DNA of 64,000 nt, taken from NCBI RefSeq assembly GCF_014947265.1, contig NZ_JADCNK010000002.1:310001-374000 (forward strand), written 5' to 3'. This stretch comes from Pedobacter sp014947265 (GTDB lineage Bacteria; Bacteroidota; Bacteroidia; Sphingobacteriales; Sphingobacteriaceae). The notes beneath the pieces are model-generated. The model ran no database searches. It was given only the letters and a program-made list of their open reading frames with translations, and was not told the DNA's origin. The translations under genes and the position numbers were made by a program. Positions 35,367-44,154 of this stretch are shown in pieces (position 1 is the first letter of the stretch; each line of letters begins with the position of its first letter).

Positions 35367-35560
35367 AATGGCTAGCTAACAAGTCTTTTGCTAAGATAGG
35401 GCAAAATGACGGTTTATGTTTACTGCAAAATACAACAAACTGTATATCAATCAAAATTATAATTAAATTGAAAATTATTATGCTTACATAATTTGTTTAA
35501 TTCAAAAAAAGAATTTAAGTTTATATAACTAATAATACAAATAACCAAATTAAATCGCGT

Positions 35561-38431
35561 ATGAGCAGAATTTTTACACAGATCTTCTATGTGTTAATAT
35601 TTGTGTTTGCTGGTAATATGGCAGCACAGGCACAGAGTATTACGGTAAGCGGAACCGTAAAGGATAAGCAATCTAAAGAAGGACTGGCAGGGGTTAGTTT
35701 AACCATTAAAGGCCAATCGGGCGGTACCGCATCAACAGCAAATGGAAGTTTCAGCTTTAGTACAACGGCAAAAGTACCCTTTACTTTAGTCGCTTCTTAT
35801 GTGGGTTACGGTGCTGTAGAACAGCAGATTACCGGAAGTACTTCAGGTATTCATCTGGAAATAGAAACTGCAGTTGTATTAGGAGGAGATGTAGTTGTTT
35901 CTGCTTCGCGTACGCCTGAGCGTATTTTAGAATCGCCTGTTTCCATCGAGCGCATGAGTGCTGCCACCATCAGGGAAATTGCTGCGCCATCGTTTTACGA
36001 CGCCTTGAATAATATGAAAGGTGTAGAAAGCAGTACGCAGAGTTTAACTTTCAAGTCGATTAACACGCGTGGTTTTAATTCTAACGGTAATACCCGCTTT
36101 AATCAATATATCGATGGAATGGATAACCAGGCGCCGGGATTAAATTTCTCGGTAGGAAATATAGTAGGTATTACGGAACTCGATATAGATAATGTAGAAC
36201 TCTTACCAGGTGCTTCATCTGCCCTTTATGGTGCGGGTGGTATTAATGGAACTTTGTTAATGACTTCAAAAGATCCGTTTAAATACCCTGGAGCTAGTTT
36301 TCAATATAAAACAGGGGTAAATCACGTTAATGACGATAATAGCAGTGTACAGCCATTTAATCAGCTGGATGTGCGGATGGCAAAGTCATGGAACAATAAA
36401 TTCGGGGTAAAGGCTGCCTTTTCATTTTTGCAGGCCAAAGATTGGTATGGAAACAACTTTTCAAACTTTGACAGGGTATCAAGAACGGTAAAAAGTGGAG
36501 ATCGGAGCGATCCGAATTATGACGGGATCAATACTTATGGAGATGAGTTAAGCCAAAATATGAGAAATGTGGCGCAAAGTGTGCTGGCTTCAGGAACAGC
36601 AACTTTCATTAAGAATTATGGATTAGCAACCGGAGGAATGATTCCAAGTCAAACCCAGATTACTTCATTTCTTTCTACAAATGCCCAAACCAGACCATTT
36701 TATGCAGGATTGAATACGCCGGGTTTAATTCCTAATCAGAATATCACTAGAAATGGTTACCAGGAAGCTGATCTTGTGGATTATAATACCAAATCGTTGA
36801 AAGCCTCAGGTGCATTATATTACAATATCAGTAGAACCGTTCAGGCAACTTTACAGGCTAATTGGGGAACAGGAACTTCGGTTTACACCGGATCTGACCG
36901 TTATTCATTACGTAACTTCAATATTGGCCAGTACAAATTGGAGCTAAAGGGAGAGGATTTCATGTTACGTGGTTATACCACACAAGAACGTTCTGGCGAT
37001 TCTTATATTTCTTCTATTTTGGGAAGTTATATTAACGAAAAATCTAAAATTTCTCAGGCTTGGTTCCCTGAATACGTAGGTAATTATGTTGGTGCAAGAT
37101 CGCTCGGACAAACTGATGCACAAGCACAAATTACCGCAAGAACGGCTGCCAACTCTGCTTCAAGTGGCGGTAGTGCATATTTTGCTCCTGGCTCACCACA
37201 ATTTTTGCAGGCAAAAGATGAGATTATGAATACGACGATCAGTGCATCCGATCCGAGTAAAGGTATTTATGGTGCTAAATTCGACGATAAATCTAACTTA
37301 TATCATTATGAAGGATTATATAATTTTACCAACCTTTTCAACAAAGTGGTAGAGTTTCAGGTAGGTGCATCTTATCGTTTATATGATTTAAATTCAGCCG
37401 GAACAATTTTTAACGATTTAAATGAATCTATCGATATTAAGGAATATGGTGCATTTGGACAAATAGGTAAAAAATTCTTTAACGATAAAGTGAAATTTAC
37501 CTTTGCAGGTCGTTATGATAAAAGCCAGAATTTTGAAGGCCGGTTTACCCCAAGGGTAACGGGAGTGTTTACAGTTGCCAAAAACAACAACATCAGGGTT
37601 TCTTACCAAACAGGCTACCGTAACCCAACGACACAAAACCAGTACATTGATCTGTCTGTTGGAGGTGGTTCGCAGAGATTAATTGGTGGCTTGCCAGAAA
37701 TTATATTCAGCAAATACCATTTAGATACCAACAAACCCTATACTGATGTGAGTTACCGCGCATTCCTGGCTTCGGCAGCAACCACCGGAGCACCAAATCC
37801 GGCATTATTAAAGCAATATAATTTTGATGCAAAAGGTGTTCGTCCAGAAAGTGTTCAGTCTTACGAGTTGGGTTATAAAGGTTTACTCTTACCTAATTTG
37901 TTGCTTGATGCATATGGTTATTACAACATTTACAAAGATTTTATTACCGCAGTTGATGTATACCAGAATGTTGGAGGAAGTTTTGTGAAATTCGGCGTTC
38001 CGGTTAATGCAGAAGGTAAAGTAACTTCTTATGGTGCAGCTTTAGGTCTTGATTATCTTGTGGGCAAATGGAATGTAAGCGGTAACGTTTCTTACAACCA
38101 GATTGGAGATTTACCGGTTAACTACATTAACGATTTTAATACGCCTAAAATTCGTTATAACCTGGGATTGGGTAATAAAGAAATTATTAAAAACTTTGGT
38201 TTCAATGTTTCTTACCGTTGGCAGGATCAATTCTACTGGAATTCTTCTTTTGCCTCAGGTCAGGTGCCTGCATACAGTTCGCTTGATGCGCAGGTAAGTT
38301 TAAGAATCCCTTCAGTACAATCAGTTATTAAACTTGGTGGTTCTAATGTATTGAACAAATATTATTTTACTTCTTACGGTAACCCATCAGCAGGAGCAAT
38401 CTACTACGTGGCCATTAGTTTTAATCCATAA
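35561..38431 (+). CDS. TonB-dependent outer membrane receptor with carboxypeptidase-like domain
   Basis: A 956-residue receptor. A signal peptide ends near AAQAQS. A CarboxypepD_reg-like domain covers about 27-110 (VSGTVKDKQSKEGLAGVSL). VVLGGDVVVSASRTPERI precedes the plug (SINTRGFNSNGNTRFNQYIDGMDNQ, LPGASSALYGAGGINGTLLM), and a barrel ends YYVAISFNP. It lacks a SusD partner and does not have the SusC-type VVVGYG element, so it is a classical receptor rather than part of a glycan locus. No iron, vitamin B12 or metal gene adjoins it, so the ligand is unknown. A terminator follows 24 bp after the stop. Confidence 0.88.
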   Translation: MSRIFTQIFYVLIFVFAGNMAAQAQSITVSGTVKDKQSKEGLAGVSLTIKGQSGGTASTANGSFSFSTTAKVPFTLVASYVGYGAVEQQITGSTSGIHLEIETAVVLGGDVVVSASRTPERILESPVSIERMSAATIREIAAPSFYDALNNMKGVESSTQSLTFKSINTRGFNSNGNTRFNQYIDGMDNQAPGLNFSVGNIVGITELDIDNVELLPGASSALYGAGGINGTLLMTSKDPFKYPGASFQYKTGVNHVNDDNSSVQPFNQLDVRMAKSWNNKFGVKAAFSFLQAKDWYGNNFSNFDRVSRTVKSGDRSDPNYDGINTYGDELSQNMRNVAQSVLASGTATFIKNYGLATGGMIPSQTQITSFLSTNAQTRPFYAGLNTPGLIPNQNITRNGYQEADLVDYNTKSLKASGALYYNISRTVQATLQANWGTGTSVYTGSDRYSLRNFNIGQYKLELKGEDFMLRGYTTQERSGDSYISSILGSYINEKSKISQAWFPEYVGNYVGARSLGQTDAQAQITARTAANSASSGGSAYFAPGSPQFLQAKDEIMNTTISASDPSKGIYGAKFDDKSNLYHYEGLYNFTNLFNKVVEFQVGASYRLYDLNSAGTIFNDLNESIDIKEYGAFGQIGKKFFNDKVKFTFAGRYDKSQNFEGRFTPRVTGVFTVAKNNNIRVSYQTGYRNPTTQNQYIDLSVGGGSQRLIGGLPEIIFSKYHLDTNKPYTDVSYRAFLASAATTGAPNPALLKQYNFDAKGVRPESVQSYELGYKGLLLPNLLLDAYGYYNIYKDFITAVDVYQNVGGSFVKFGVPVNAEGKVTSYGAALGLDYLVGKWNVSGNVSYNQIGDLPVNYINDFNTPKIRYNLGLGNKEIIKNFGFNVSYRWQDQFYWNSSFASGQVPAYSSLDAQVSLRIPSVQSVIKLGGSNVLNKYYFTSYGNPSAGAIYYVAISFNP

Positions 38432-38454
38432 CCAGTTAATTGAGTTTTTTAAAG

Positions 38455-38488
38455 GCCTTCTATGCTAAAAAGTATAGAGGGCTTTTTT
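38455..38488 (+). terminator. Terminator after the TonB receptor
   Basis: The stem GCCTTCTAT / ATAGAGGGC (38455-38463 with 38474-38482, one G-T pair) is followed by six T residues. Confidence 0.85.
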
Positions 38489-38515
38489 GTGAACTTCTAG
38501 TCGTTCGACTTAGTA

Positions 38516-39643
38516 CTAAAGATTATTTTTCAAAAAGTCCTTCAACTCCACAGTAGAAAGTCCTGTAGCTACAATTTTACCTTGCTGGTTAACCAGCAAA
38601 CTCGTAGGGAAAATGTGGATACCATATTTGCTGGTTTCAATTCCGTTTAAATCTAAATACTGAGGCCACGTCAGTTTATATTTGTCGATGGCAAGTTTCC
38701 AATCTTCTACATATTTGGTTTTATCTGTTGATATTCCAATGATTTCGAATCCCTTATCTTGGAATGCGTTTCTGATTGCTTTTAAGTCTTCAAATTGTGC
38801 GATACAGGGCATGCAATGACTATACCACATATCTACAAGTGTTAATTTGTTGGAATTGTATGGGGTGTCTGCAATTTTTTCCCCTTTTAAGTTAAAAACG
38901 TTGAAGTTTGGGAGTGTTTCTCCAATAGCGATCTGTTTCAAAGATAAAATCCGTTGCAAAGTAGCCTGGCCAAGTCTTGATGTTTTCAGCAGTGTTGGAA
39001 AATGTTCAAAGGTGTTTCCCAAAGTGGTATTATAGCCAAAATTCAAAAGAGCGTACAATTTGTAAAGCGCATAATAAGAATTTGGATTTTCCTTAACAAA
39101 AGATAACAGTGTAGCATCGTGAACAATATAAGTTGCTTTTAACTCCTTCATTGATTTAAGCTCAAGTTCTTCCGGGAATTTTCTGCCATAAATATTAAAC
39201 AAACTATCGTAATGTAATTTATATTGCTTGCGTTGGTTCTCTACGATCATAAATGCCTTGTCATAACTCTTAGCATCTTTCATAACCAAATTATCATTTA
39301 TTGGATCTCCGTAATTTGATGCAGTATCAATAGAAATACGTTGCCCTCCTGTGCTTATAGCTGTACCTGCAGATTGATATTTGTCTCCAATTTTAAAGTA
39401 CATCCACACGGGTTCATCTATTTGTCCGTTAAATTTGAATTTTCCTTTAATTATTTTCGCTATTATTGGTTTAAAACCAGTTGGATAAAGCGCTTTGTTT
39501 AATTCATTCGGGATAAGTTGAACAGTTCCTGTATCAACATTTACCTCTCCTGAAATGGTAAAGTTTTTTAAATTTTTTATTTGCCCGAGAGTAAAGAGTG
39601 GAAGTGACGAGATAAAGATTAAAGCTACGGCAATTTTTTTCAT
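38516..39643 (-). CDS. TlpA-like thiol-disulfide oxidoreductase with DUF4369-like N-terminal domain
   Basis: A 375-residue exported protein from ATG 39643 (MKKIAVALIFISSLPLFTLG); the frame is open to 39676, but that would bury the signal peptide. The N-terminal part (about 25-110, FTISGEVNVDTGTVQLIP...IIKGKFKFNG) is a DUF4369-type beta-sandwich. A helical linker follows, then a thioredoxin fold from about 240 with WYSHCMPC (Cys277 and Cys280) and FEIIGISTDK. Such proteins reduce or oxidise periplasmic disulfides, often for cytochrome maturation, but no such partner is adjacent. It is convergent with the TonB receptor gene. Confidence 0.85.
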   Translation of the reverse strand: MKKIAVALIFISSLPLFTLGQIKNLKNFTISGEVNVDTGTVQLIPNELNKALYPTGFKPIIAKIIKGKFKFNGQIDEPVWMYFKIGDKYQSAGTAISTGGQRISIDTASNYGDPINDNLVMKDAKSYDKAFMIVENQRKQYKLHYDSLFNIYGRKFPEELELKSMKELKATYIVHDATLLSFVKENPNSYYALYKLYALLNFGYNTTLGNTFEHFPTLLKTSRLGQATLQRILSLKQIAIGETLPNFNVFNLKGEKIADTPYNSNKLTLVDMWYSHCMPCIAQFEDLKAIRNAFQDKGFEIIGISTDKTKYVEDWKLAIDKYKLTWPQYLDLNGIETSKYGIHIFPTSLLVNQQGKIVATGLSTVELKDFLKNNL

Positions 39644-39800
39644 GTTAGGGCTATTGATAAAGCTATTAATGAACATTATTAAAAATGCAATATAGGCTTT
39701 AATGAAAAGTCATTTACCGGAATAGATGTTATTTTATGTTAAAATTTAACTTCTAAAAGTCTCTTATTTCGGACTTCTGCCAGTTTTGTAAATGTGTTGC

Positions 39801-40664
39801 TTATACGATTCCTTTACTGATCTTTAGCTTGTTAGCTAGATCATGGAAGTATTGTGGAGACCATATTTCCAGTTTTTTAGGGTCCTTAATAAAACGTGAG
39901 ATATCGGCCTTAACAAAATCTAATTTTACTTTATCAATCTTTTCGCTTAATAAAGCCCTGAATTCTGCTTCACTGATTTTATCCTTTTTCCAGTCGCCAC
40001 TATCAATCGCCCGCAGGAGAAAATGATCCAGGTTGAGTTCATAACCTTTTTTAATATACCATTCCATGTCGTACCAATCACGCCCTTTAACATTGGTGCC
40101 CCATTTCCGGAATAAAAGTGCGTGCATTTTTCCAGCGAAAAGATCGGGAATTGAAAGGCACTTTACATAAAACGAAAAAGGTTGTAATAGTAGTTTTTCT
40201 TCAGTTACAAAACCTGGTGGCGGTTCTATGTCTACCTCGATTTTGATTTTGATATTTGCCACTTCTTTAAGTCCGTTTTGGGGGATAATCTCTTCCAGAA
40301 CGAGTTCTTTCCAGATGGTTTCTGATTTTAAAAATGCTGAATTAATGTTATTCTTTATTGTTTTCTTTTTTTCAGTAATGGATACCTGCATGCCTAGCGC
40401 CGCAAATTCGCTTACAATGGCATTCTGGTATTTTTCTAATGAAAAATCAGGATTTCTGGCGAGTAAGGAAAAATCCAGGTCTTCTGAAAAACGGTCTAAA
40501 CCATAAAATATCCTCAGTGCTGTTCCTCCATAAAATGCTGCCTTTTCAAAAAAGCCAGCCCGGTTAAGTCCGGCAAGTGCAATTTCCTGCATAATTTCTC
40601 TTAATGCATCTTTTGCCTCTTCTCTGTTAGCTGGATGATAGCTATCTAGCCAGTCTTTTATCAT
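39801..40664 (-). CDS. abiEii: AbiEii-family nucleotidyltransferase toxin
   Basis: A 287-residue member of the AbiEii/MenT nucleotidyltransferase superfamily. It has YGGTALRIFYGLDRFSEDLDF, with GGT at 46-48 and the metal-binding Asp62 and Asp64, and later AGKMHALLFRK and VKGRDWYDM (Arg195, Asp196), all expected catalytic motifs. In the type IV AbiE systems the toxin halts growth, probably by modifying tRNA or nucleotides, and aborts phage infection. It overlaps its antitoxin gene by 4 bp. The motif set is complete, so the toxin is probably active. Confidence 0.9.
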   Translation of the reverse strand: MIKDWLDSYHPANREEAKDALREIMQEIALAGLNRAGFFEKAAFYGGTALRIFYGLDRFSEDLDFSLLARNPDFSLEKYQNAIVSEFAALGMQVSITEKKKTIKNNINSAFLKSETIWKELVLEEIIPQNGLKEVANIKIKIEVDIEPPPGFVTEEKLLLQPFSFYVKCLSIPDLFAGKMHALLFRKWGTNVKGRDWYDMEWYIKKGYELNLDHFLLRAIDSGDWKKDKISEAEFRALLSEKIDKVKLDFVKADISRFIKDPKKLEIWSPQYFHDLANKLKISKGIV

Positions 40665-41299
40665 ATTGTTTCGATCATTTTAGTTAGCATTTCAAGACTT
40701 GAACGTTTAGGGGCATGTTCAAGCCAGCTACTTATAGCTAATATGTCAAATTTTGCAAGATCAATTTCTTCCATCCGCAGATTTCTGAATACATAATCTT
40801 TTGCTGAGGAAACGCTCCTTAAATTAATACCTGCTGTTGTGACAATTTTATCACATAAGGCTTTTTCCGGGCTTGCGACCATTGCTTTCTGGTCTTTTGA
40901 AAAGTTTATCATGGCCAAGCCAAAAGCATAATATGGCAAAGGAAGGTTTGTATAGGTGAATAGGCCTATTTGGGTTTCAAATTTTCTTGATGCCTTCGTT
41001 GTCATTGAGGTAACTGCATAAACTTTTTCCGGGATGAGCCCATAATGCGACAATGCGCTCTCCATCGAAAGATAACTTGGGCCGAGTATATGGTTAGCCA
41101 ATAATGCATTTTCAGGTCGCTCCGTTCCGACAGATTTCCCTACAATATAAAGTCCTTTTTTTATGGGTTCAATCAATCCATCAGCCTTTAATGCCAATAT
41201 TTTATCATTTGGTCTTTTATAATCTTTTAATAAATCGAGCAAAAGTTGATGGGTTATCGGTTGATGCGATTTGCCAGTAAGCGCTGTTTGGATATTCAT
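40661..41299 (-). CDS. abiEi: AbiEi-family antitoxin, transcriptional autorepressor
   Basis: A 212-residue antitoxin. The N-terminal winged-helix (about 15-60, LLLDLLKDYKRPNDKILALKADG) is followed by the AbiEi core with YLSMESALSHYGLIPEKVYAVTSMT and ASPEKALCDKIVTT. AbiEi proteins neutralise the toxin without stable protein contact and repress their operon by binding two inverted repeats in the promoter. Exactly such a pair lies 17-117 bp upstream of this start. Toxin and antitoxin overlap by 4 bp (ATGA). Confidence 0.88.
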   Translation of the reverse strand: MNIQTALTGKSHQPITHQLLLDLLKDYKRPNDKILALKADGLIEPIKKGLYIVGKSVGTERPENALLANHILGPSYLSMESALSHYGLIPEKVYAVTSMTTKASRKFETQIGLFTYTNLPLPYYAFGLAMINFSKDQKAMVASPEKALCDKIVTTAGINLRSVSSAKDYVFRNLRMEEIDLAKFDILAISSWLEHAPKRSSLEMLTKMIETI

Positions 41300-41315
41300 G
41301 ATGTTAAAATTAAAT

Positions 41316-41416
41316 AAGATAAACGATTTTTATCCGTTTATCTTGTGTTAAAATTACATATAATAATTTTAAATGTCAAATTAAAATAGGATAAACGATT
41401 ATATTTCGTTTATCTT
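41316..41416 (-). promoter_or_regulatory. Twin AbiEi operators
   Basis: Repeat 1: AAGATAAACG (41316-41325), 9-nt spacer, CGTTTATCTT (41335-41344). Repeat 2: AGGATAAACG (41388-41397), 9-nt spacer, CGTTTATCTT (41407-41416). Both have 10-9-10 geometry, and their centres are 72 bp apart, close to seven helical turns. Known AbiEi promoters carry two inverted repeats bound cooperatively. The remaining bases to 41635 show no other feature. Confidence 0.8.
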
Positions 41417-41635
41417 ACCATAAATTTACATTTTTGAATGCTATGGCTATAATAAATTAGATCATTCAGTTTAGCCATTTCCTTATTAAATGCCTTAGCT
41501 TAGTGTGAAATTCACACTATTAAACCATCTTTTCAAAAAAAGCTACATCCCTTTTGTAAAATATTTGTATTATAGTACTTTCTTAAGCACATCCCGGTTT
41601 AAGAGGTTATGAATTTAAAATTTGAATAAATAAGG

Positions 41636-44098
41636 ATGGAAGCGCAAAACGACAAACCTAACGAGGCAAATGATCTGATCGAAAAGGAACAGGAAGTACA
41701 GCATTTAAACAATCCAGTTGATATATCGGTAAAACCAATTGTTAAACAATACCTTGGTTCAGTTAAAAAGGTAAAAAAAGAGGGCAACCGCTTTTATTTT
41801 TCTGATGGGGATGCGAGAGTAGAAATTCGGGTGGTAAGTGATGATATGATCAGGGTTCGCCTGGCACCACATGGCGTTTTTCTTGATGATTTTTCTTACG
41901 CGGTACCTGAGGTAGACCAGAAAGTTTCTGTTTTTAAGATGCAGGAACATGATGATCATTATACCGTTTCTACCCATTCGGTAACCTGTAAAATAGAAAA
42001 GGCAAATTTCCATATTTCTTTCCACGATAATATTACCAATGTGATGATGGTTGATGAAGCCAACTCCATGCACTGGGAAGAAAATGTAGATTTTGGTGGT
42101 TATTATATCTACGCAACCAAAAAATGTCACCCTGAAGAGAATTTCTTCGGTTTGGGAGATAAATCCGGTAATTTTAACCTGCGCGGCAGGCGTTTCGAAA
42201 ACTGGAATACCGATGCCTATTCTTTTGGCTGGAACCAGGACCCACTTTACCGTACGATACCTTTTTATATCGGTTTGCATAATCAGGTAGCATACGGTAT
42301 CTTCTTCGATAATACCTTTAAATCGTATTTCGATTTCGGTTCGGAAGATGTAAATAAAACAAGTTTCTGGGCTGATGGAGGAGAACTTCAATACTATTAT
42401 ATCCATGGGCCACATATTATGGACGTGGTTAAACGTTATGCAACTTTAACCGGTACGCACCCAATGCCTCCAAAATGGACTTTGGGTTATCAGCAATGTC
42501 GTTGGAGTTATTATCCTGAAACAAAAGTTAAAGAAATAGCTAGGCAGTTCAGGGAGCGTAAAATTCCTTGCGACGCCATTTATCTGGATATCGATTACAT
42601 GGATGGCTACCGTTGTTTTACCTTGAATAAAAAGTACTTTCCAGATCCACGGAGAATGATTAAAGAACTTTCTGATGATGGTTTTAAAACTGTGGTCATG
42701 ATTGATCCTGGAATTAAGGTAGATGATGATTACTGGGTTTTTAAAGAAGGAAAAGAGAAAAGATTTTTCTGTCGCCGCAGCGACGATTATTATATGGAAG
42801 GGCATGTCTGGCCTGGCCGTTGTCAGTTTCCCGATTTTACCAATCCAAAAGTACGGAGCTGGTGGGGTAATTTATATAAAGAGTTGGTAGACATGGGCGT
42901 TGCAGGTTTCTGGAATGATATGAATGAACCAGCTGTATTTGGTTCAGGAACTTTCCCTAACGATGTTCGTCATAATTATGATGGTTACCGTGGCTCGCAC
43001 CGTAAGGCACATAATGTTTATGGTATGCAGATGGTACGTTCTACTTACGAAGGCTTAAAGAAACTGATGCGTAATAAACGCCCGTTTACCATTACAAGAG
43101 CTGGTTATTCAGGCATGCAGCGTTATGCCAGTGTTTGGACGGGTGATAATATTGCAACCTGGGAACATTTAAAGATTGGAAATATTCAGTGCCAGCGTTT
43201 ATCGGTTTCTGGCGTGCCTTTCTGTGGAACAGATATTGGCGGGTTTAGCGGCGAACCGGATGGCGAATTATTTACCCGTTGGATCCAGCTAGGTACATTT
43301 TCTCCTTTTATGCGTGCTCACTCTGCCGGTGATACCGCTGAACGGGAACCCTGGAGCTTTGGTCAGTTTTTCGAAGATATTAACCGTAAGTTTATCGAAT
43401 TAAGATACCGTTTAATGCCGTATCTGTATTCGGTATTTTGGGAGCATCACCGTTATGGTTTTCCTATTTTAAGACCGCTGGTAATGCTTGAACAGGAAAA
43501 TATCAGTAACAGTTTCCGTCAGGATGAGTTCTGTTATGGAGATAAACTGTTAATCTGCCCGGTTTTAGAACAGGGTGCAATCTCCAGAAAAGTTTATCTT
43601 CCAAAAGGAACCTGGTATAACTTCTGGACGAATGAGGTATTGGATGGCGGTAACGAATATACCGTTGATGCCAAAATAGACAGCATGCCGATGTTTGTAC
43701 GTGCAGGTACAGTTTTGCCAGAATATCCGGTAATGCAATATGTAGACGAAAAATCGATCACCGAAGTGGTATTGAACATTTACCATAGCGATTACGAGGT
43801 AAATTCATATATGTATGAAGATCATGGTGATACATTTGCTTATGAGCAAGATATTTATCTGGAAAAGAAATTTACGGTAAAGGGCGATGCACAGGCCATT
43901 AAGGTTAACCAACGTAATGAAGGTTTATATACACCTAATTATGAATTTTACGTTTGTAATGTTATTGGTGTAAAATTCCAGGTTAAAAAGATCATTATTG
44001 ATAATAAAGAGGTGAAAGATTTTTATACCGATGATCAGAATATCCTGCATTTTAAATGCAATAAGAACTTTTTAGAAATACAGATCTTAAGTCTGTAA
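41636..44098 (+). CDS. GH31 alpha-glucosidase, cytoplasmic
   Basis: An 820-residue GH31 enzyme without a signal peptide. An N-terminal beta domain (about 40-260) is followed by the TIM barrel with WTLGYQQCRWSYYPE, YLDIDYMDGYRCFTLN, and the nucleophile Asp428 in GFWNDMNEPAVF. The acid/base Asp566 is in HSAGDTAEREPW, followed by the C-terminal beta domains. It should release glucose from alpha-glucans. The glycogen branching enzyme follows 2-56 bp downstream, depending on which of its starts is used. The two are probably one glycogen or maltodextrin unit. Confidence 0.92.
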   Translation: MEAQNDKPNEANDLIEKEQEVQHLNNPVDISVKPIVKQYLGSVKKVKKEGNRFYFSDGDARVEIRVVSDDMIRVRLAPHGVFLDDFSYAVPEVDQKVSVFKMQEHDDHYTVSTHSVTCKIEKANFHISFHDNITNVMMVDEANSMHWEENVDFGGYYIYATKKCHPEENFFGLGDKSGNFNLRGRRFENWNTDAYSFGWNQDPLYRTIPFYIGLHNQVAYGIFFDNTFKSYFDFGSEDVNKTSFWADGGELQYYYIHGPHIMDVVKRYATLTGTHPMPPKWTLGYQQCRWSYYPETKVKEIARQFRERKIPCDAIYLDIDYMDGYRCFTLNKKYFPDPRRMIKELSDDGFKTVVMIDPGIKVDDDYWVFKEGKEKRFFCRRSDDYYMEGHVWPGRCQFPDFTNPKVRSWWGNLYKELVDMGVAGFWNDMNEPAVFGSGTFPNDVRHNYDGYRGSHRKAHNVYGMQMVRSTYEGLKKLMRNKRPFTITRAGYSGMQRYASVWTGDNIATWEHLKIGNIQCQRLSVSGVPFCGTDIGGFSGEPDGELFTRWIQLGTFSPFMRAHSAGDTAEREPWSFGQFFEDINRKFIELRYRLMPYLYSVFWEHHRYGFPILRPLVMLEQENISNSFRQDEFCYGDKLLICPVLEQGAISRKVYLPKGTWYNFWTNEVLDGGNEYTVDAKIDSMPMFVRAGTVLPEYPVMQYVDEKSITEVVLNIYHSDYEVNSYMYEDHGDTFAYEQDIYLEKKFTVKGDAQAIKVNQRNEGLYTPNYEFYVCNVIGVKFQVKKIIIDNKEVKDFYTDDQNILHFKCNKNFLEIQILSL

Positions 44099-44154
44099 CA
44101 ATGAGCCCCAAATGCTGTTTAGTATTTGGGATTTCATTTAATGACCAAATACCT

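Noticed and set aside
41759..42415. 218-residue minus-strand ORF
   Set aside because: Antisense shadow of the GH31 gene with no domain.
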